Shown: positions 35,733 to 47,146, counted from the first letter of the stretch. The stretch: DNA of 64,000 nt from Apostichopus japonicus (GCF_037975245.1 NC_092563.1:30655960-30719959), one strand, 5' to 3'. Numbers and translations: made by a program. The notes: generated by a model not told the origin, from the sequence alone.

Positions 35733-36485
35733 GGGGTCTACCCGATGTTCCCGGGGTTCAATGTTCCCAGGGTTCGATATTCCCCGTTTTCGTGTTATTT
35801 CAATGGCTGACGATGAATACGAGGTTCGTTGTTCCCAGGGTTCGATGTTCCCAAGGTTCGTTGTTCCCAGGGTTCGATGTTCCCAGAAATATCGATGTTC
35901 CCAGGGTTCGATGTTCCCAAGGTTCGATGTTCCCAGGGTTCTATGTTCCCAGGGTTCTATGTTCCCAGGGTTCAATGTTCCCAGGGTTCTATGTTCCCAG
36001 GGTCCAATGTTCCCAGGGTCCGATGTTCCCAGGGCTCGATATTCCCATGGTTCGATGTTCCCAGGGTCTGAGCCTGTCCCCGAGCACGGTCGGGCAGCAC
36101 CAAAGCGGACCCTCTTAATTCTCGGCCTCGTGGAACTCTGGACTCTCAGGTCAACTCTTCTGTGCGGCTCTTACTGAACAACGTCCCTTCGGGTGATTTT
36201 GGAAAAAAAAGGGACATCAAACCCTAGGAACATCGAACCCTGGGAACATCGAACCCTGGGAACATCGGACCCTGGGAACATTGGACCCTGGGAACAAAGA
36301 ACCTTGGGAACAATGGACCCTGGGAACATCGAACCCTGGGAACATCGAACCCTGGGAACATCGAACCCTGGGAACATCGAACCCTGGGAACATCGAACCC
36401 TGGGAACATCGAACCCTGGGAACATCGAACCCTGGGAACATCGAACCCTGGGAACATTGGACCCTGGGAACATTGACATAGCCCC
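35733..36485. mobile_element. foldback transposon made of inverted 16-bp tandem repeats
   Basis: It is inserted in the Gypsy pol with a 9-bp duplication TGTAAAAAC (35724-35732 and 36486-36494). The ends are inverted: GGGGTCTACCCGATGTTCCC at the left and, reverse-complemented, GGGGCTATGTCAATGTTCCC at the right. The left arm (35738-36072) is a 16-bp repeat GTTCGATGTTCCCAGG with a 50-bp interruption at about 35775-35825; the right arm (36216-36475) is the same repeat inverted, about 16 units. A unique core of about 145 bp lies between. Long inverted arms of short tandem repeats with 8-9 bp duplications characterise foldback elements (Drosophila FB, sea-urchin TU). No transposase. Confidence 0.88.
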
Positions 36486-36494
36486 TGTAAAAAC

Positions 36495-38439
36495 TGTCCT
36501 AACAGGTGATAAAGTACTAATTCATTATGACCCTACGAAAACACTGGTATTGAGCGTAGACGCGAGTCCCTATGGATTAGGTGCGATTATAAGCCACAAG
36601 TTAAGCGATGGTACTGAGCGTCCTATAGCCTATGCTTCCAGGACACTCAGTTCAGCAGAGAAAAACTATGCCCAAATTGATAAAAAGGGGCTTGCTATAA
36701 TATTCGGGTTAAAGAAGTTCCACTTGTATCTTTACGGTCGTAAATTTACCTTGGTGACAGACCACCAACCTTTGACCCGCATATTTGGTCCAAAGTCAGC
36801 GATACCGCCTTTAGCTGCAGCGCGGATGCAACGCTGGGCTCTAATTTTAGCGGGTTATCAATATGACGGATAGTCTATCGCACTTCTACACAAAACGCTA
36901 ATGCGGATCTTTTAAGTAGATTGCCATTACAAGACAAATTAACTCAAATTACAGATCCTGATGAATGTTATGTTTTTTCTACCGTAGTCGATCAGCTTCC
37001 TGTTACAGCTGAGACGATTGCGAAGGCAACTAACAAAGACATTGTTTTAACAAAAGTATACGAATATACCTTGTCTGGATGGCCAAAACATTGTGAGGAG
37101 GAGGAATTGAAACCATATTGGACAAGACGGTTAGAGCTTTCACTAGAAAATGGTTGCATATTATGGGGTAGACGTGTTATTATTCCGCAACAATGTCAGC
37201 AACACATTTTAAATGAATTGCATGATTGTCACACCGGTATGTCTCGTATGAAATCTCTGGGTAGATCTTTTGTCTGGTGGCCAGGCATGGATTATGACAT
37301 TGAGGACCTAGTTAGATATTGTTCTGTTTGTTCAAATGAACAGAACACCCCAAGGAAAACACCCCTAATTCTTTGGCCTTGGGCTACCGAACCATGGCAG
37401 AGAATTCACCTAGATTTTGCAGAAATTAATGGCCAACAGTTTCTGTTACTGGTTGATAGTCATTCTAAGTGGCTTGAAGTTTTCCCCATGTCGAGTACAA
37501 CAGCTTCGGCTACGGTTTCCAAGTTGCGAACAGTATTTGCTCAGTTTGGTCTTCCTGTACAAGTTGTGACTGATAATGGTCCACAGTTCATTGCAGAGGA
37601 ATTCAAAAGTTTTCTTCAAACTAACTCTGTTCAACATACTTTGACCCCTCCATACCACCCTTCTAGCAATGGCTTGGCAGAAAGACATGTTCAAACTTTC
37701 AAGAGAATGTTTAAGAAATCAGAAACAAAGTTTGCTAGTTTACAGCATAAGGTTGCACACATTCTATTTCAGTATAGAAATATTCCCCACACAACTAGAA
37801 AAGACCCCAGCAGAGCTCTTTTTGAAAAGAGCTCCCCGAACCAAGCTTACACTTGTTAAGCCATCTCTAAAACGTTCGGTCGAGTACCGTCAGGCTAAAT
37901 CTAAATTCTATCAAGATGGTGTAAATCCGAAAATGCTATCCTTCGACCTATACCAGTCGGTGAAAGTCCGACATTTGAGAGGAGGAAAGGTTAAGTGGAT
38001 ACCTGGGACAATAGTTGAGGTTAAAGGTCCACAAACCTATTTGGTTAGAACACCAGGGAACAACCGTCGGTATGTGCATGCTAATCACCTTAGGCATGAT
38101 GATTCTAAACGTCAAAATGCTAATCCTGAAATGGATGTTGAAAATCCAAATCAGGATACCAGGTTTTAACCCAGTGCAATAAGGTTTCCTTCTGTACCAC
38201 ATACTTCTATGGTTCCAGAAATCAAGCCAGATCCCTCACCATCTGTTAATACGTCACCATCTAAAGCTTCATCTAATATTCCTATTGATTCTAAATTTCA
38301 AAACTTTGATGAGCAAACCCCTATTTCTACGCCAGCAAAAACCAAACCTAGTTCAAAACTTTCTAGTCCTGGAGATTCTTGTGTCGTAAAAACCAGGTCC
38401 GGTAGAGTTGTCCGACCACCTAAGTTTTTAAATTTGTAA
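36495..38439 (+). pseudogene. Gypsy RNase H and integrase with two frameshifts and a stop
   Basis: RNase H motifs (VDASPYGLG, then TDHQPLTR) are read in 36495-36872. The frame is lost near 36869 and resumes for the integrase: an H/C zinc-binding block near 37205-37345, then a core with LDFAE, DNGPQF and the NGLAERH glutamate motif (37390-37690). A second frameshift lies near 37795, after which the C-terminal region reads to a TAA at 38167-38169. Further in-frame sequence to 38439 ends with a TRSGR motif typical of Gypsy pol tails. These lesions inactivate the copy. Confidence 0.85.
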
Positions 38440-38676
38440 CTTTATATTTGACAGACATCAATATTGTATTTTTATATCATGTTTTATGATTCGGTATGTC
38501 AGTGATGTTATTGGTTTGTGTATTGTGAAAGTTGTATATTTTGATATCTCCAATAGTTTAGTCGTGCAGTATTTTTGTAGTAGATTACTTGTCAAAGTGA
38601 ATTCGTATTTTCCGTGAATATTTTGCTAATATTATATGTTCGTTGTTGCAATAATAAAATAGTGGTCTCTTAGCTA

Positions 38677-38687
38677 CAAGGGAGGAT
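38677..38687 (+). promoter_or_regulatory. polypurine tract
   Basis: CAAGGGAGGAT lies directly before the 3' LTR, where plus-strand synthesis is primed in LTR retrotransposons. Confidence 0.65.
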
Positions 38688-38960
38688 TGTTATATATTAA
38701 GAGTTTAGTAACATGTGCAAATAAAAGAAGTTCGTGTGCAATATGTAGATCGTGTGCACACCACCCTAAGTATTATGAACGGCCGTGCATACCTTAAGAA
38801 AGGCCTTGCATACCAATGTATTGTATTCTAATAATGTAATGAAAATAAACTACTCAGACACACTCAGGCTGTTGACCACGAAAGACCGTCTCCGGGTTCT
38901 CTATAGTATGTCTCTCTTGGAACCTTTCGGTTTTCTTTACACCTTTTCCAAGATATAAAA
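38688..38960 (+). repeat. Gypsy 3' LTR
   Basis: 273 bp, same boundaries as the 5' LTR and followed by the CTATT target duplication. Two substitutions separate it from the 5' copy. Confidence 0.93.
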
Positions 38961-39141
38961 CTATTAACAGCCGAGTGGCCAGTGTAACAATTTGTACTCA
39001 TTCTACAATATCATCAAGAATATTACAGTCAGTATTCCATATACCAACTTGTGTAAAAGTAAGTGGGCCTGAAGTTTCGATCCTAGCAGGATCTTCTTCA
39101 GAGGCTGAATGACAAGTAACAGTAACAGAAGGGACAAATAC

Positions 39142-39512
39142 ATACGAAAGCGTAGAAGGGACATTGCATTGACGAGTTACCAACTTGACAAAATGACAAT
39201 TTTCTGCAAATTGACGAGTTGTCAAGATGGTAACGTGACAAAATTCAGAAAATTGACGTTTTGACGAGATAACGGATCTCGTCAATGCAACAATTTTCTG
39301 CAAATTGACGAGTTGCACACTTACTACGTATACCATCTCGACAAGATGACAAAATTCAGAAAATTGATGCATTGACGAGATCCGTTATCTCGTCAAAACG
39401 TCAATTTTCTGATTTTTGTCACGTTACCATCTCGTCAACTCGTCAATTTGCAGATAATTGTCGTTTTGTCAAGTTGGTAACGTGTCAATGCAATGTCCCT
39501 TCTACGCTTCCG
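39142..39512. repeat. hairpin repeat with ~150-bp inverted arms
   Basis: The left arm (about 39142-39294) and right arm (about 39364-39512) are inverted copies sharing AAGCGTAGAAGGGACATTGC, GTTACCAACTTGACAAAA and GACGAGATAACGGATCTCGTC, around a loop of about 70 bp. Within each arm a TTGACGAG-type motif is iterated. Likely a MITE-like palindrome; target duplication not resolved. Confidence 0.8.
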
Positions 39513-39796
39513 AAAATACACGCACAAAATACAGATAGGTTAATGAGCAGGGTGAACACAGAAGAGATAGATGTAAGAGGATTAGTAGACAAGGAATGGA
39601 GAGAAGAAGAAACCAACAGGGGGAAGAGGAGAGGTAGGAGATACACTGTAGAGGGACAAGGAGAGGATTAACGGAACAGGGTAGGGAGTAAACTAGAGAG
39701 GGACAAAGACAAAAGAAAATATTGGAAGAGAGCTACGAGAAGTGGGATGATAGAGGGGAAAAAAGGGAGGGGCAGCAAAAGAATGGTTAGTCATGT

Positions 39797-40118
39797 CCAT
39801 ATACCAACTTGGCAGAACGGTTTTATGAAGAAAAGAAGTATGTAACAGGGAAACATTATTTGTATGTATGTATGTATATGTATGTATGTATATGTGATCT
39901 TCCCGCAAGCAGGAACTCGCGAAAGAAGCCATGGAGGCTTGTAGACTCGCAAGCTGACCGAAGCCAATCTCTCGGCACACATCCATTTAACGTCCATGTC
40001 AGGAAGTTGTTATTGAACAACACCCTTGCCAGACGACACACATTGCTGTCGGCGGGGAATCGAACCGGGGATCTCATGACTGGGAGACGCCGGCGTTAAC
40101 CACTAGGCTATACACTCC
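39797..40118 (-). mobile_element. tRNA-derived SINE
   Basis: On the minus strand the head has an A box TAGCCTAGTGGTTAACG (40110-40094) and a B box GGTTCGATTCC (40066-40056), the RNA polymerase III internal promoter of tRNA-derived SINEs. A non-tRNA body follows, then a (CATA)n tract at about 39860-39895 and a short tail. No cloverleaf acceptor stem is formed, so it is not a tRNA gene. Target duplications were not resolved. Confidence 0.75.
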
Positions 40119-40119
40119 G

Positions 40120-43100
40120 CATTTCCCAAAGAGCTTATATTTTTCTTTCTGTGTGATAACCTGCAAGTGCAAATTTTTCATAGGCCGACAGGGCCAATCG
40201 TCTGCCGTCACTAAACAAAACAAAATGTCGTTCAAATCATCAATGGAATGAAATGTAGTAGGCCCTAAATCAATTGACAATTAATTACTATTCATATCAA
40301 GGTAGTTTTTTACGCGTTTCATTGATTGATTGTGTACAAAGAATAACAATAAACATCGGAAAGTTTGAATATGGAACTAGAAATTTCGAGATAAAATGTC
40401 GTAATCTCGGGGATGAAACTTCAAAATTGTGAGATTGAATGTCGAAAGTTTGAGATCAAAGTCGAGGCCGTGTTTATATTGATCGTTTGTATAAACACTC
40501 CGCACAACACGATAATTTTGTTCGAGTGTTTCTGACAAGCAAATAATTTTTTTAAATAATAGGTCGGGCATCCAAACTATCCGGCGGTGGTACCAACCAG
40601 TTCTAATAATGAAGTTTTACCAACGGTAGAAACCTATCGAACATAGGCTACGTAATACAAAGTTATGTCCTTCAACGAGAGCGATACGGGACTTTGTCCA
40701 TCACTGACATCAAATTTGGACAATGGCACGGTAGGCCTATGTAAACCTATACAGGCGGCTAAGATTTACAGATTTGAGAATTGTACTGTATTTATTTTCG
40801 TAATCATATCGCCCTTCTACATACCATGTAGCTTACTCAGACAATATCAATTCATTCCAGACAAAACTGGCGAATATGAATCTATACGTAACATGACATA
40901 TTTGATGGATCATCGCTCTGATCGGAGATTACACATGTTCGCGGTAACTATTTACCCACGAAAGTCACGATTGTACCCAAAACCGCAAGATTTCTCCGAC
41001 AACCGACACTGTCACCTGACGGAAAATATTTTTGAAGGGAGCCGAGGGGGGGGGGGGGTCGGACGGGTGGAGATGCTACACATCTCTCAGAGGCGGTAGC
41101 CAGGTCCGGTGCCCCAGGGACTACATGTCAACGCGCCTCTTTTTGTAATCTTCTTTCCCTCCAGTGCGTAATATTCAGAATACGCGTCTTTTCCCCATAT
41201 TTCCTCACGTCCTTCCATTTTCTCCGGGTCACCTAATCGAGGACGGGTCCCGGTCTCACTTCGCCTCTCTTAAATCAGGATTTTACTTCAAAGTAAGCAG
41301 TTAGGTACAGAAAGAATACTGCAATTGGAGGAACTTTTGAAAAGAACAAGTTTCAGCTAGAAAGGAATTCGAACCAGTGATCCGGATAACAATTATTGTG
41401 CTGTTATTTATTTACTTCGCAGGCTGATAAATATTTCATCAATACTAGCCAGTTAGCCTGGGTATTTTGTTCTGCCTTGACCGTTTTAAGGCTAAGAAGG
41501 AGGGGATGTATGTAAACAGAATTTTAATTGTGTAGATCATAGTTAAACAAAGCAAAATGAGACAATGTTGACATCAGGCCTTTATTATGTTTACCTTTCC
41601 TTATTTTTTAAAAATGGAACACTCCTGTAACATTCTTTTTAAGAAAACCACCACAACGTACAGGCTGGGAATGGAAACCAAACAACTTGATCCTCACTCA
41701 ATCCCAGTCCTCTTACATCGTAACTGTAACCGCATGATCCTGAAAATGTTACGTCAAGTGATTATGATGAGTTATCCTTGGAAATGGAATACAAACTAAA
41801 GTACACTTTGTTTTTTGAAGAAAACAAAAGTTGTTGAAAAGTGCAGCTTTCTTGAAAAACAAGCTTCAAAACAAAAGTTGTTGAAAAGTGCAGTTTTCTT
41901 GAAAAACAAGCTTTCAAATACTGCACGTTGTGGTATAGAATGCAGAAAGTTCATCTGCCATGGAGTTTTGTGGTGGTCTTATGGTTTTGCCCCTCAATTC
42001 AAAGTCACATCTCCCACTGCCCTGTGAATTTTGTTACCCCCACCCTCCCCCTTGTCAGATTGAACCCTATTCTGCTGCCTCTGTTGGGTTTGCTACAGAT
42101 GAGAGGTGTTTTATAGCTTGGTAATCCAGCAAACATAGATTGATCAGCCCCAGCTGAAAGCAGCTTTTTTCGCATTTGTCCAGTAAATTTGACCAAACCT
42201 ATGGAGCATTGTCGAAATAAGCCCACCCTCCTAACTAATTTCATGAAATAAATGTTAATGAGCAAGTGATTAATGACTTTGTGTTCTCTTTTGAACATTT
42301 TGTCACTCAGACGCATTTCAAACTATGATTTAATAATCACACATAAAAAGCAAAGTTTTGCGATATTTTCTTTTCAAATTTGGATAGTAAGCTGATGAAC
42401 TAGGTTGATATAAGAATTTACTAAATGAGCAGAAATACTTATCAGAATCACCTCAAAAGCTGCTTTAAAAAAAATAGTAAATGTGTCAAAATAGAAATGT
42501 AACTTTCACTGACGGTTGTCCTTTAACTGATCGAAACTAAATTAGTTTATAATTCAACTTTAAATATTCATGTCAACTTTCAAAATGAATTTTCAAACAG
42601 TGGAATGAGCCAAATGATCCTCACTGTGGTTACTTACCACAATTACTTGCTCCATTGACTTACACAGTAAACACATCCATTTCCAAGCGGGCATCTTCAA
42701 GTGTACCATAGGAACTAATGCACAATTACGTACTTCTGCATAGAGCCTTGTACTTGTACTCATACTGAAGGAATTCTCTATGTACTTGTACTTGTGGTGT
42801 TGTACTACAGGCCAGCCATATGTGATGGCTGATAATTTTGGAATATGATGGCACTTGAAAATTGGCATACTTTGACAGATTTGATTGACAGTGATGTGAA
42901 GGGCACGTGACCTGTTCCTACTTGAGGTTAAATAACTTAATTAATTGCTCCATGGACTTACAAACTAAAGTTGTCTTACAGCTGTTAGAGTATAGACAGA
43001 ATAATGTAATCTTTTGAGGTGCTTAAGCCCTTTTGGAAGCTACTGCTAATCTCTGATCTGTCTAAGAATTCCCTCCCAAAAGTACAAGACAAAAACCTGT

Positions 43101-43184
43101 TAATATTGTGCATACATCAATATTAAAAACAATACCAGATAGCCAGAAGGCTTTGAGATTCCTTGCCTTAAAATATCAGTTTAC
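40120..43184. other. mostly non-coding stretch
   Basis: No strong gene. A poly-G run lies near 41045-41056. A tandem pair of ~53-bp copies containing GTTGTTGAAAAGTGCAG lies at about 41823-41915. A minus-strand B-box-like GGTTCGAATTCC near 41375 suggests another decayed SINE-like fragment. Confidence 0.4.
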
Positions 43185-43318
43185 AGAGCAACTGAGGAAA
43201 ATGTATCCTAAAGTCAAGTTCCAGAAGATCAGACAGAGTTCCAGATAACTTGACCATTGCAAAGGTGCCACCATTCTGAAAGTTGATGACAGCAGGGTCA
43301 TTTGTGAAAGAGGAACAC
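43185..43318 (-). CDS. candidate exon resembling a laminin-G domain segment
   Basis: The minus strand has an acceptor CATTTGCTCTTTTAG (43333-43319) followed by an open frame with CSSFTNDPAVINFQNGG and TFAMVKLSGTLSDLLELDFR. The pattern small-Gly-x-hydrophobic, then LELDFRIHFP, resembles the first strands of a laminin-G domain, whose families usually show an F-x-G...(I/L)-x-(I/L)-x-F-R-x-T pattern. A possible donor GTAAAC lies at 43184-43179; otherwise the frame stops at a TAA at 43168-43170. No neighbouring exons could be assigned, so the parent gene is unknown. Confidence 0.4.
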
Positions 43319-43819
43319 CTAAAAGAGCAAATGTCAGATCCTGTGACAGTTAGTGACATAGAAAAGTAACTCATCAAAGCTGAAACAATTTTTGGAGGAA
43401 GGTGTTAGATCTGTCATATTGTTTCTCCTAATTTCATTTTTGCACTTAAGACTTAAAGTTGCGTGTACCAGGCTTTCGGCTCCTATGAGTGATGAACAAT
43501 TGTCTCTCTGAAATACAGAACTGGGACTTACAATAGGTTTATACAGAAATGGTGACCAATATGGCCAAGTTTTTAAATAGCCTCAAGTGTGAAATGTCAC
43601 AGCTCTCTAGCCCATGTTAAAGATAAAAGTGCAGAAGAACTATGCATTCCCAACCCCTCCTCAACACAGGTTGTGACCATTGCAACTTTTTGGAGGAAGG
43701 AATTACATCTGTCAGTATTTGTTTTGCCTAATGCAGGTGATACACAATATAGTACAACAATCACCCAAGTAGAATTTTCACCAATTCTGTAGTTAGGTAA
43801 GTTATTTACCAGTACATTT

Positions 43820-44800
43820 TGACGACTGACCACCTCAAATGAACTTTAAAGTCAATAGGTACATCCTCATATCAAGTATGAAGTAAATCCAAGCTTTTCG
43901 TTTTAAGTTAGAGTTTATAAGTGGTTCAGACTTTGACCTCTGTTGACATCAAATGACCTATAAACTCTGCAGAAAATAAAAGGGTTCTTTTACTCAATAA
44001 CGTACATCCAGATATGAAGTATGAAGTAAATCAAAGCTTTCCATTTTAAATTAGAGTTTATAAGGTTTTAAGACTTTCACCTCTGTTGACATCAAATGAC
44101 ATATAAGCTCTGCAGAAAACAACAGGGTTGTTTTACTCAATAAGGTACATCCATATACCAAGTATGAAGTAAATCCAAACTCCACTTTGTGAGTGAACCT
44201 GTTTACAACGTGTTTGGACTTTGACCTCAAATGACTTTCAACCTCCACAGAAAACAATGAGTTTCTCCTACTCAATATGGTGCATCCACATACTAAATAC
44301 GAAGTTCATCCATCTTACGGTCTTTCAGTTATTGTCTTTACAATTTTTTCAGACTTTGACCTCTGTTGACCTCCACATACAACAATGAGTGTCTCCTACT
44401 CAATACGGTGCATCCACGTACTAAATATGAAGTTCATCCACCTTATGACTTTCCAGTTATCAGACTTTGACCTTTGTTGACAAGAGGAGATGTAGGTTTG
44501 AATGATTCCTCACTTTGGACAAAAACAAGTTTATATGACCTTTGACCTCTTATTCCTGTACACTTCCTTTCATCGTCACTCACAATTGTTACCATGTTTG
44601 GTCAAAATTAGATTAAGCTCTACTATCTAAGATCTATTTGAGAAATATTTCATGTTTCAGCCAATTATGGTTTTAAATAACCTTTGACCTCTTATTCTTG
44701 TATGACTTGTTTGCCTCTCCATCGACCAATCACTGTCATCAATTTTCAGTCAGATCCAGATCAGATTATAACTCTAAAAGGAGAAGCATTTTATAAAGAT
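43820..44800. repeat. array of dispersed TTTGACCTCTGTTGACC-type units
   Basis: At least five diverged units of about 130 bp start near 43925, 44055, 44205, 44345 and 44460. Each has GACTTTGACCTCTGTTGAC, ATGACCT..AACCTC, ACTCAATA-GGT-CATCCA and AAGTA/TCATCCA segments. It is the same family as at 10.85, 12.1 and 29.5 kb, in a subfamily with TTGACC for GTGACC. Confidence 0.65.
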
Positions 44801-44925
44801 TTCATGTTTGGATCTGCATTTAACCCCAAATGACTTTCAACCACTATTTGTGTAAATGTTTAATGCTGCCCAATGACACGGGCAACAATTTGGACAACTT
44901 TCATCAGGATCCAGCAAATGGGCAG

Positions 44926-45220
44926 CAGGCGTGTAGCCAAGGGGGGGGGGGGGTGAAGGGGGCAGCCACCCCTCCCTTGGGCATATTTTTAAATTTTTTT
45001 TTTAATGTTTTTATGATATTGCTAGTATTTTCAAAAGAGAAAATGCTAAGATGCAACTTACAAGGCCTGGGAAGTGCCATTTCCAGCGATCTGGGAGGCA
45101 TTTTCAGCCAAAATTTTCTTGTACGCTTCGCGCCAACCATGGTGGCGCTACGCTTAGATAGTTTGCAATGCGAATCACAGGTTTCGCCCCTCCCTTGGCA
45201 AATTCCTGGCAATGCCCCTG
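44926..45220. mobile_element. 295-bp hAT MITE
   Basis: Flanked by a perfect 8-bp duplication ATGGGCAG (44918-44925 and 45221-45228). The left end CAGGCGTGTAGCCAAGG and the reverse complement of the right end CAGGGGCATTGCCAGG are related, and CAGGGGC-TAGCCA ends are common in animal hAT elements. A G-run follows the left end. The core GCGCCAACCATGGTGGCGCT is a near-palindrome also present, inverted, in the element at 17302-17940. Confidence 0.85.
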
Positions 45221-45228
45221 ATGGGCAG

Positions 45229-46286
45229 TCTTTGAACTGATGTTGGTAGACAGTATGCTGTGGTGTAAGCTCCAATGGCCATCCCAATTGAGTTAAGAAA
45301 TAAGGTATTTTAAGAAATATAATGCAATATAGAGTTCCTATGAATCCATTTAATGGATGTGATCTCCATCATAAACATAACCTTATTCAAAAGTTATTCC
45401 TGGTGGTCCCAATATCTTATCCACTTTCATGGATTTACCTACACAGGGATTTGCCAGTAAATCATGATTTTACATCAAAAGTTTCCTTACCAAAAATTGT
45501 AACGACATCGGTTTCATATTCATAGACATAAAGCACTTTTGGGAAGCAATGAAAACTTGTCCCCAAAGAATCGCTTTATGGGAAGTATTGTAGCAGTCAG
45601 CACTGCATAATTTACTATAACATCGGTAATGTTGTAGCTCAATTGACTTTTGCAAAGTGAATTGTATCGCCTACTATAGATCCCACACTGTAGAATAGAA
45701 ACCCTTTCATGTTATCTGAGTTGTACCAATGACAGATATTACCCATCTAGCAATATACAAAATTTGTAACTTATCTAATAGACAGATGTAATCTTTGTAA
45801 TTGAAATACAAAACAATTGAAAAACTGAAGTTATGAAAATGCTTAACGTAAACGTTTGATTAGGTTCTTAACATTACCACCATTCCGAAAATTGGATTTG
45901 TATTTCACTGAATATTTTCTGCAAATGATTTTCATATTTTGCAATGTAATTCCCTCCAAAAGAATTTCAAAGATAACAAAAGTTACCAGTAAATTTAAGT
46001 TTTCTTCCTTAAAAAAAACTTGTTTGGAAATTTTTCTCATGATAATGTCCACACAAAATGCTCTCATGTTAATTCTTTCATCTTTCTGTCTTAACTTTGA
46101 TCTGTTGGAAGCTTCTCCCATGGAGAGGCGAGTAGAGTGATGATAGCACCCAATCCAAATATTTTTTCAATCATCTTTCTTCCCACCCAGAAACATCTTC
46201 ATCTTTTGCTTCAGCCTTCTGATACAACATGGTGAAATGAATTCATCCAAGTTTCATCCATCTTCTATTGTTGTTTACTTGTTCTT
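45229..46286. other. 3' flank or 3' UTR of the armadillo/CS gene, no other feature
   Basis: This is downstream of the stop of the minus-strand gene. No further exon or repeat boundary could be supported, and the polyadenylation site was not fixed. Confidence 0.35.
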
Positions 46287-46477
46287 TCACTCCTCCGAGT
46301 AATCTTCACCTTGTTCCTCCTGTAGGAAGCCTCGTCCGAACCCCATGCTGGATGAGGAAGAATCGCTCCGTCTGCAGCTGCTGTCATCTTCATCCAATGA
46401 GGAGGACACAGAGCTCTCATCAAGCTCTGGGATAGTTGCATTCTCAAACTGTTTTGAAGAGATCCCGCTATTTTTAT
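46287..46477 (-). CDS. terminal exon (11): acidic Ser-rich tail and stop
   Basis: A strong acceptor (CTTTATTCTCTTAAG) precedes 46477. Two bases complete the split codon, then 62 codons and a TGA at 46287-46289. Composition is Ser/Asp/Glu-rich (PELDESSVSSSLDEDDSS), as in the disordered acidic tails of p23-type proteins. Phase matches exon 10 exactly. Confidence 0.75.
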
Positions 46478-47146
46478 CTTAAGAGAATAAAGAAGGCAAA
46501 GACATTAGTCAATAAAGTCCGGTTGAGGTATGTTGTCAACTTGTTTCAAATTTGTTAAGTTTATTGTTTCCCAAATGTTACGAACCGAACATAGGCTCTT
46601 TGATAATCCTTATCATGTGATATTCCTGACTAAACACTGGTTTATACCAAGCCTTCTCTCTTCAATGGGTGATCCGAGAATTAAAAGGTAGACTTGTTTA
46701 ACCCATTACTGCCGTGTAACCCACACTTCAGGTCTCCATTTGACACAAGAATATGCCTCAGTCCTCTGGCAACCCATTCATCATCATTGCAGTGCAGTAT
46801 TGGTGGACAAAGTTGTTTCAAATCCCAGCAAAAGAACAGAACCAAACACCATTTCATGACATGAATACTTTACCTCCTTCGAATGGAGATAACTAAACCA
46901 ATAATTAAAATGTTTATCCTTTCAGTGAAGGACTTGATATGGGTTCATAATCTTTTGTTAGAACTGCAGAATACAATTTATTTTACCTCCTTGTACAAGC
47001 ACAAACAAATAAGCTATATCAGACTATATTTTTTCATCTGTTTTGTACTACTAATGATGATAAGTGACTACATAAAAATTTTTATTTACTAGAAAATGGT
47101 GTTTCCAATAAACCTGTTGTCTGCCTTGTGCCAAACATTTACTTAC

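Larger units (their letters stand above)
33075..38960 (+). mobile_element. complete but inactivated Ty3/Gypsy LTR retrotransposon
   Basis: The element is flanked by a perfect 5-bp duplication CTATT (33070-33074 and 38961-38965). It has two 273-bp LTRs that differ at two positions, a primer-binding-like TTGGCGACGAGGATG directly after the 5' LTR, and a purine tract CAAGGGAGGAT directly before the 3' LTR. The order gag, protease, RT, RNase H, integrase is that of Ty3/Gypsy. The near-identical LTRs imply recent insertion, yet pol is broken by a foldback element, two frameshifts and a stop. Confidence 0.95.

Noticed and set aside
36193-36481. Open frames in all registers of the 16-bp repeat with an SNPGNIEPWEHRTLG-like peptide
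   Set aside because: By-products of the foldback arm repeats, not selected coding sequence.
40056-40118. tRNA gene
   Set aside because: A and B boxes are present but there is no acceptor stem or anticodon arm, and SINE body sequence follows.
40665-41099. A 144-codon plus-strand open frame
   Set aside because: It begins in a plausible context but has no domain, ends in a poly-G-encoded Gly run and lacks splice or polyadenylation support; likely chance.
42663-42715. Minus-strand candidate exon reading YGTLEDARLEMDVFTV with a GTAAGT nearby
   Set aside because: The donor is good, but the acceptor lacks a pyrimidine tract and no neighbouring exon supports it.
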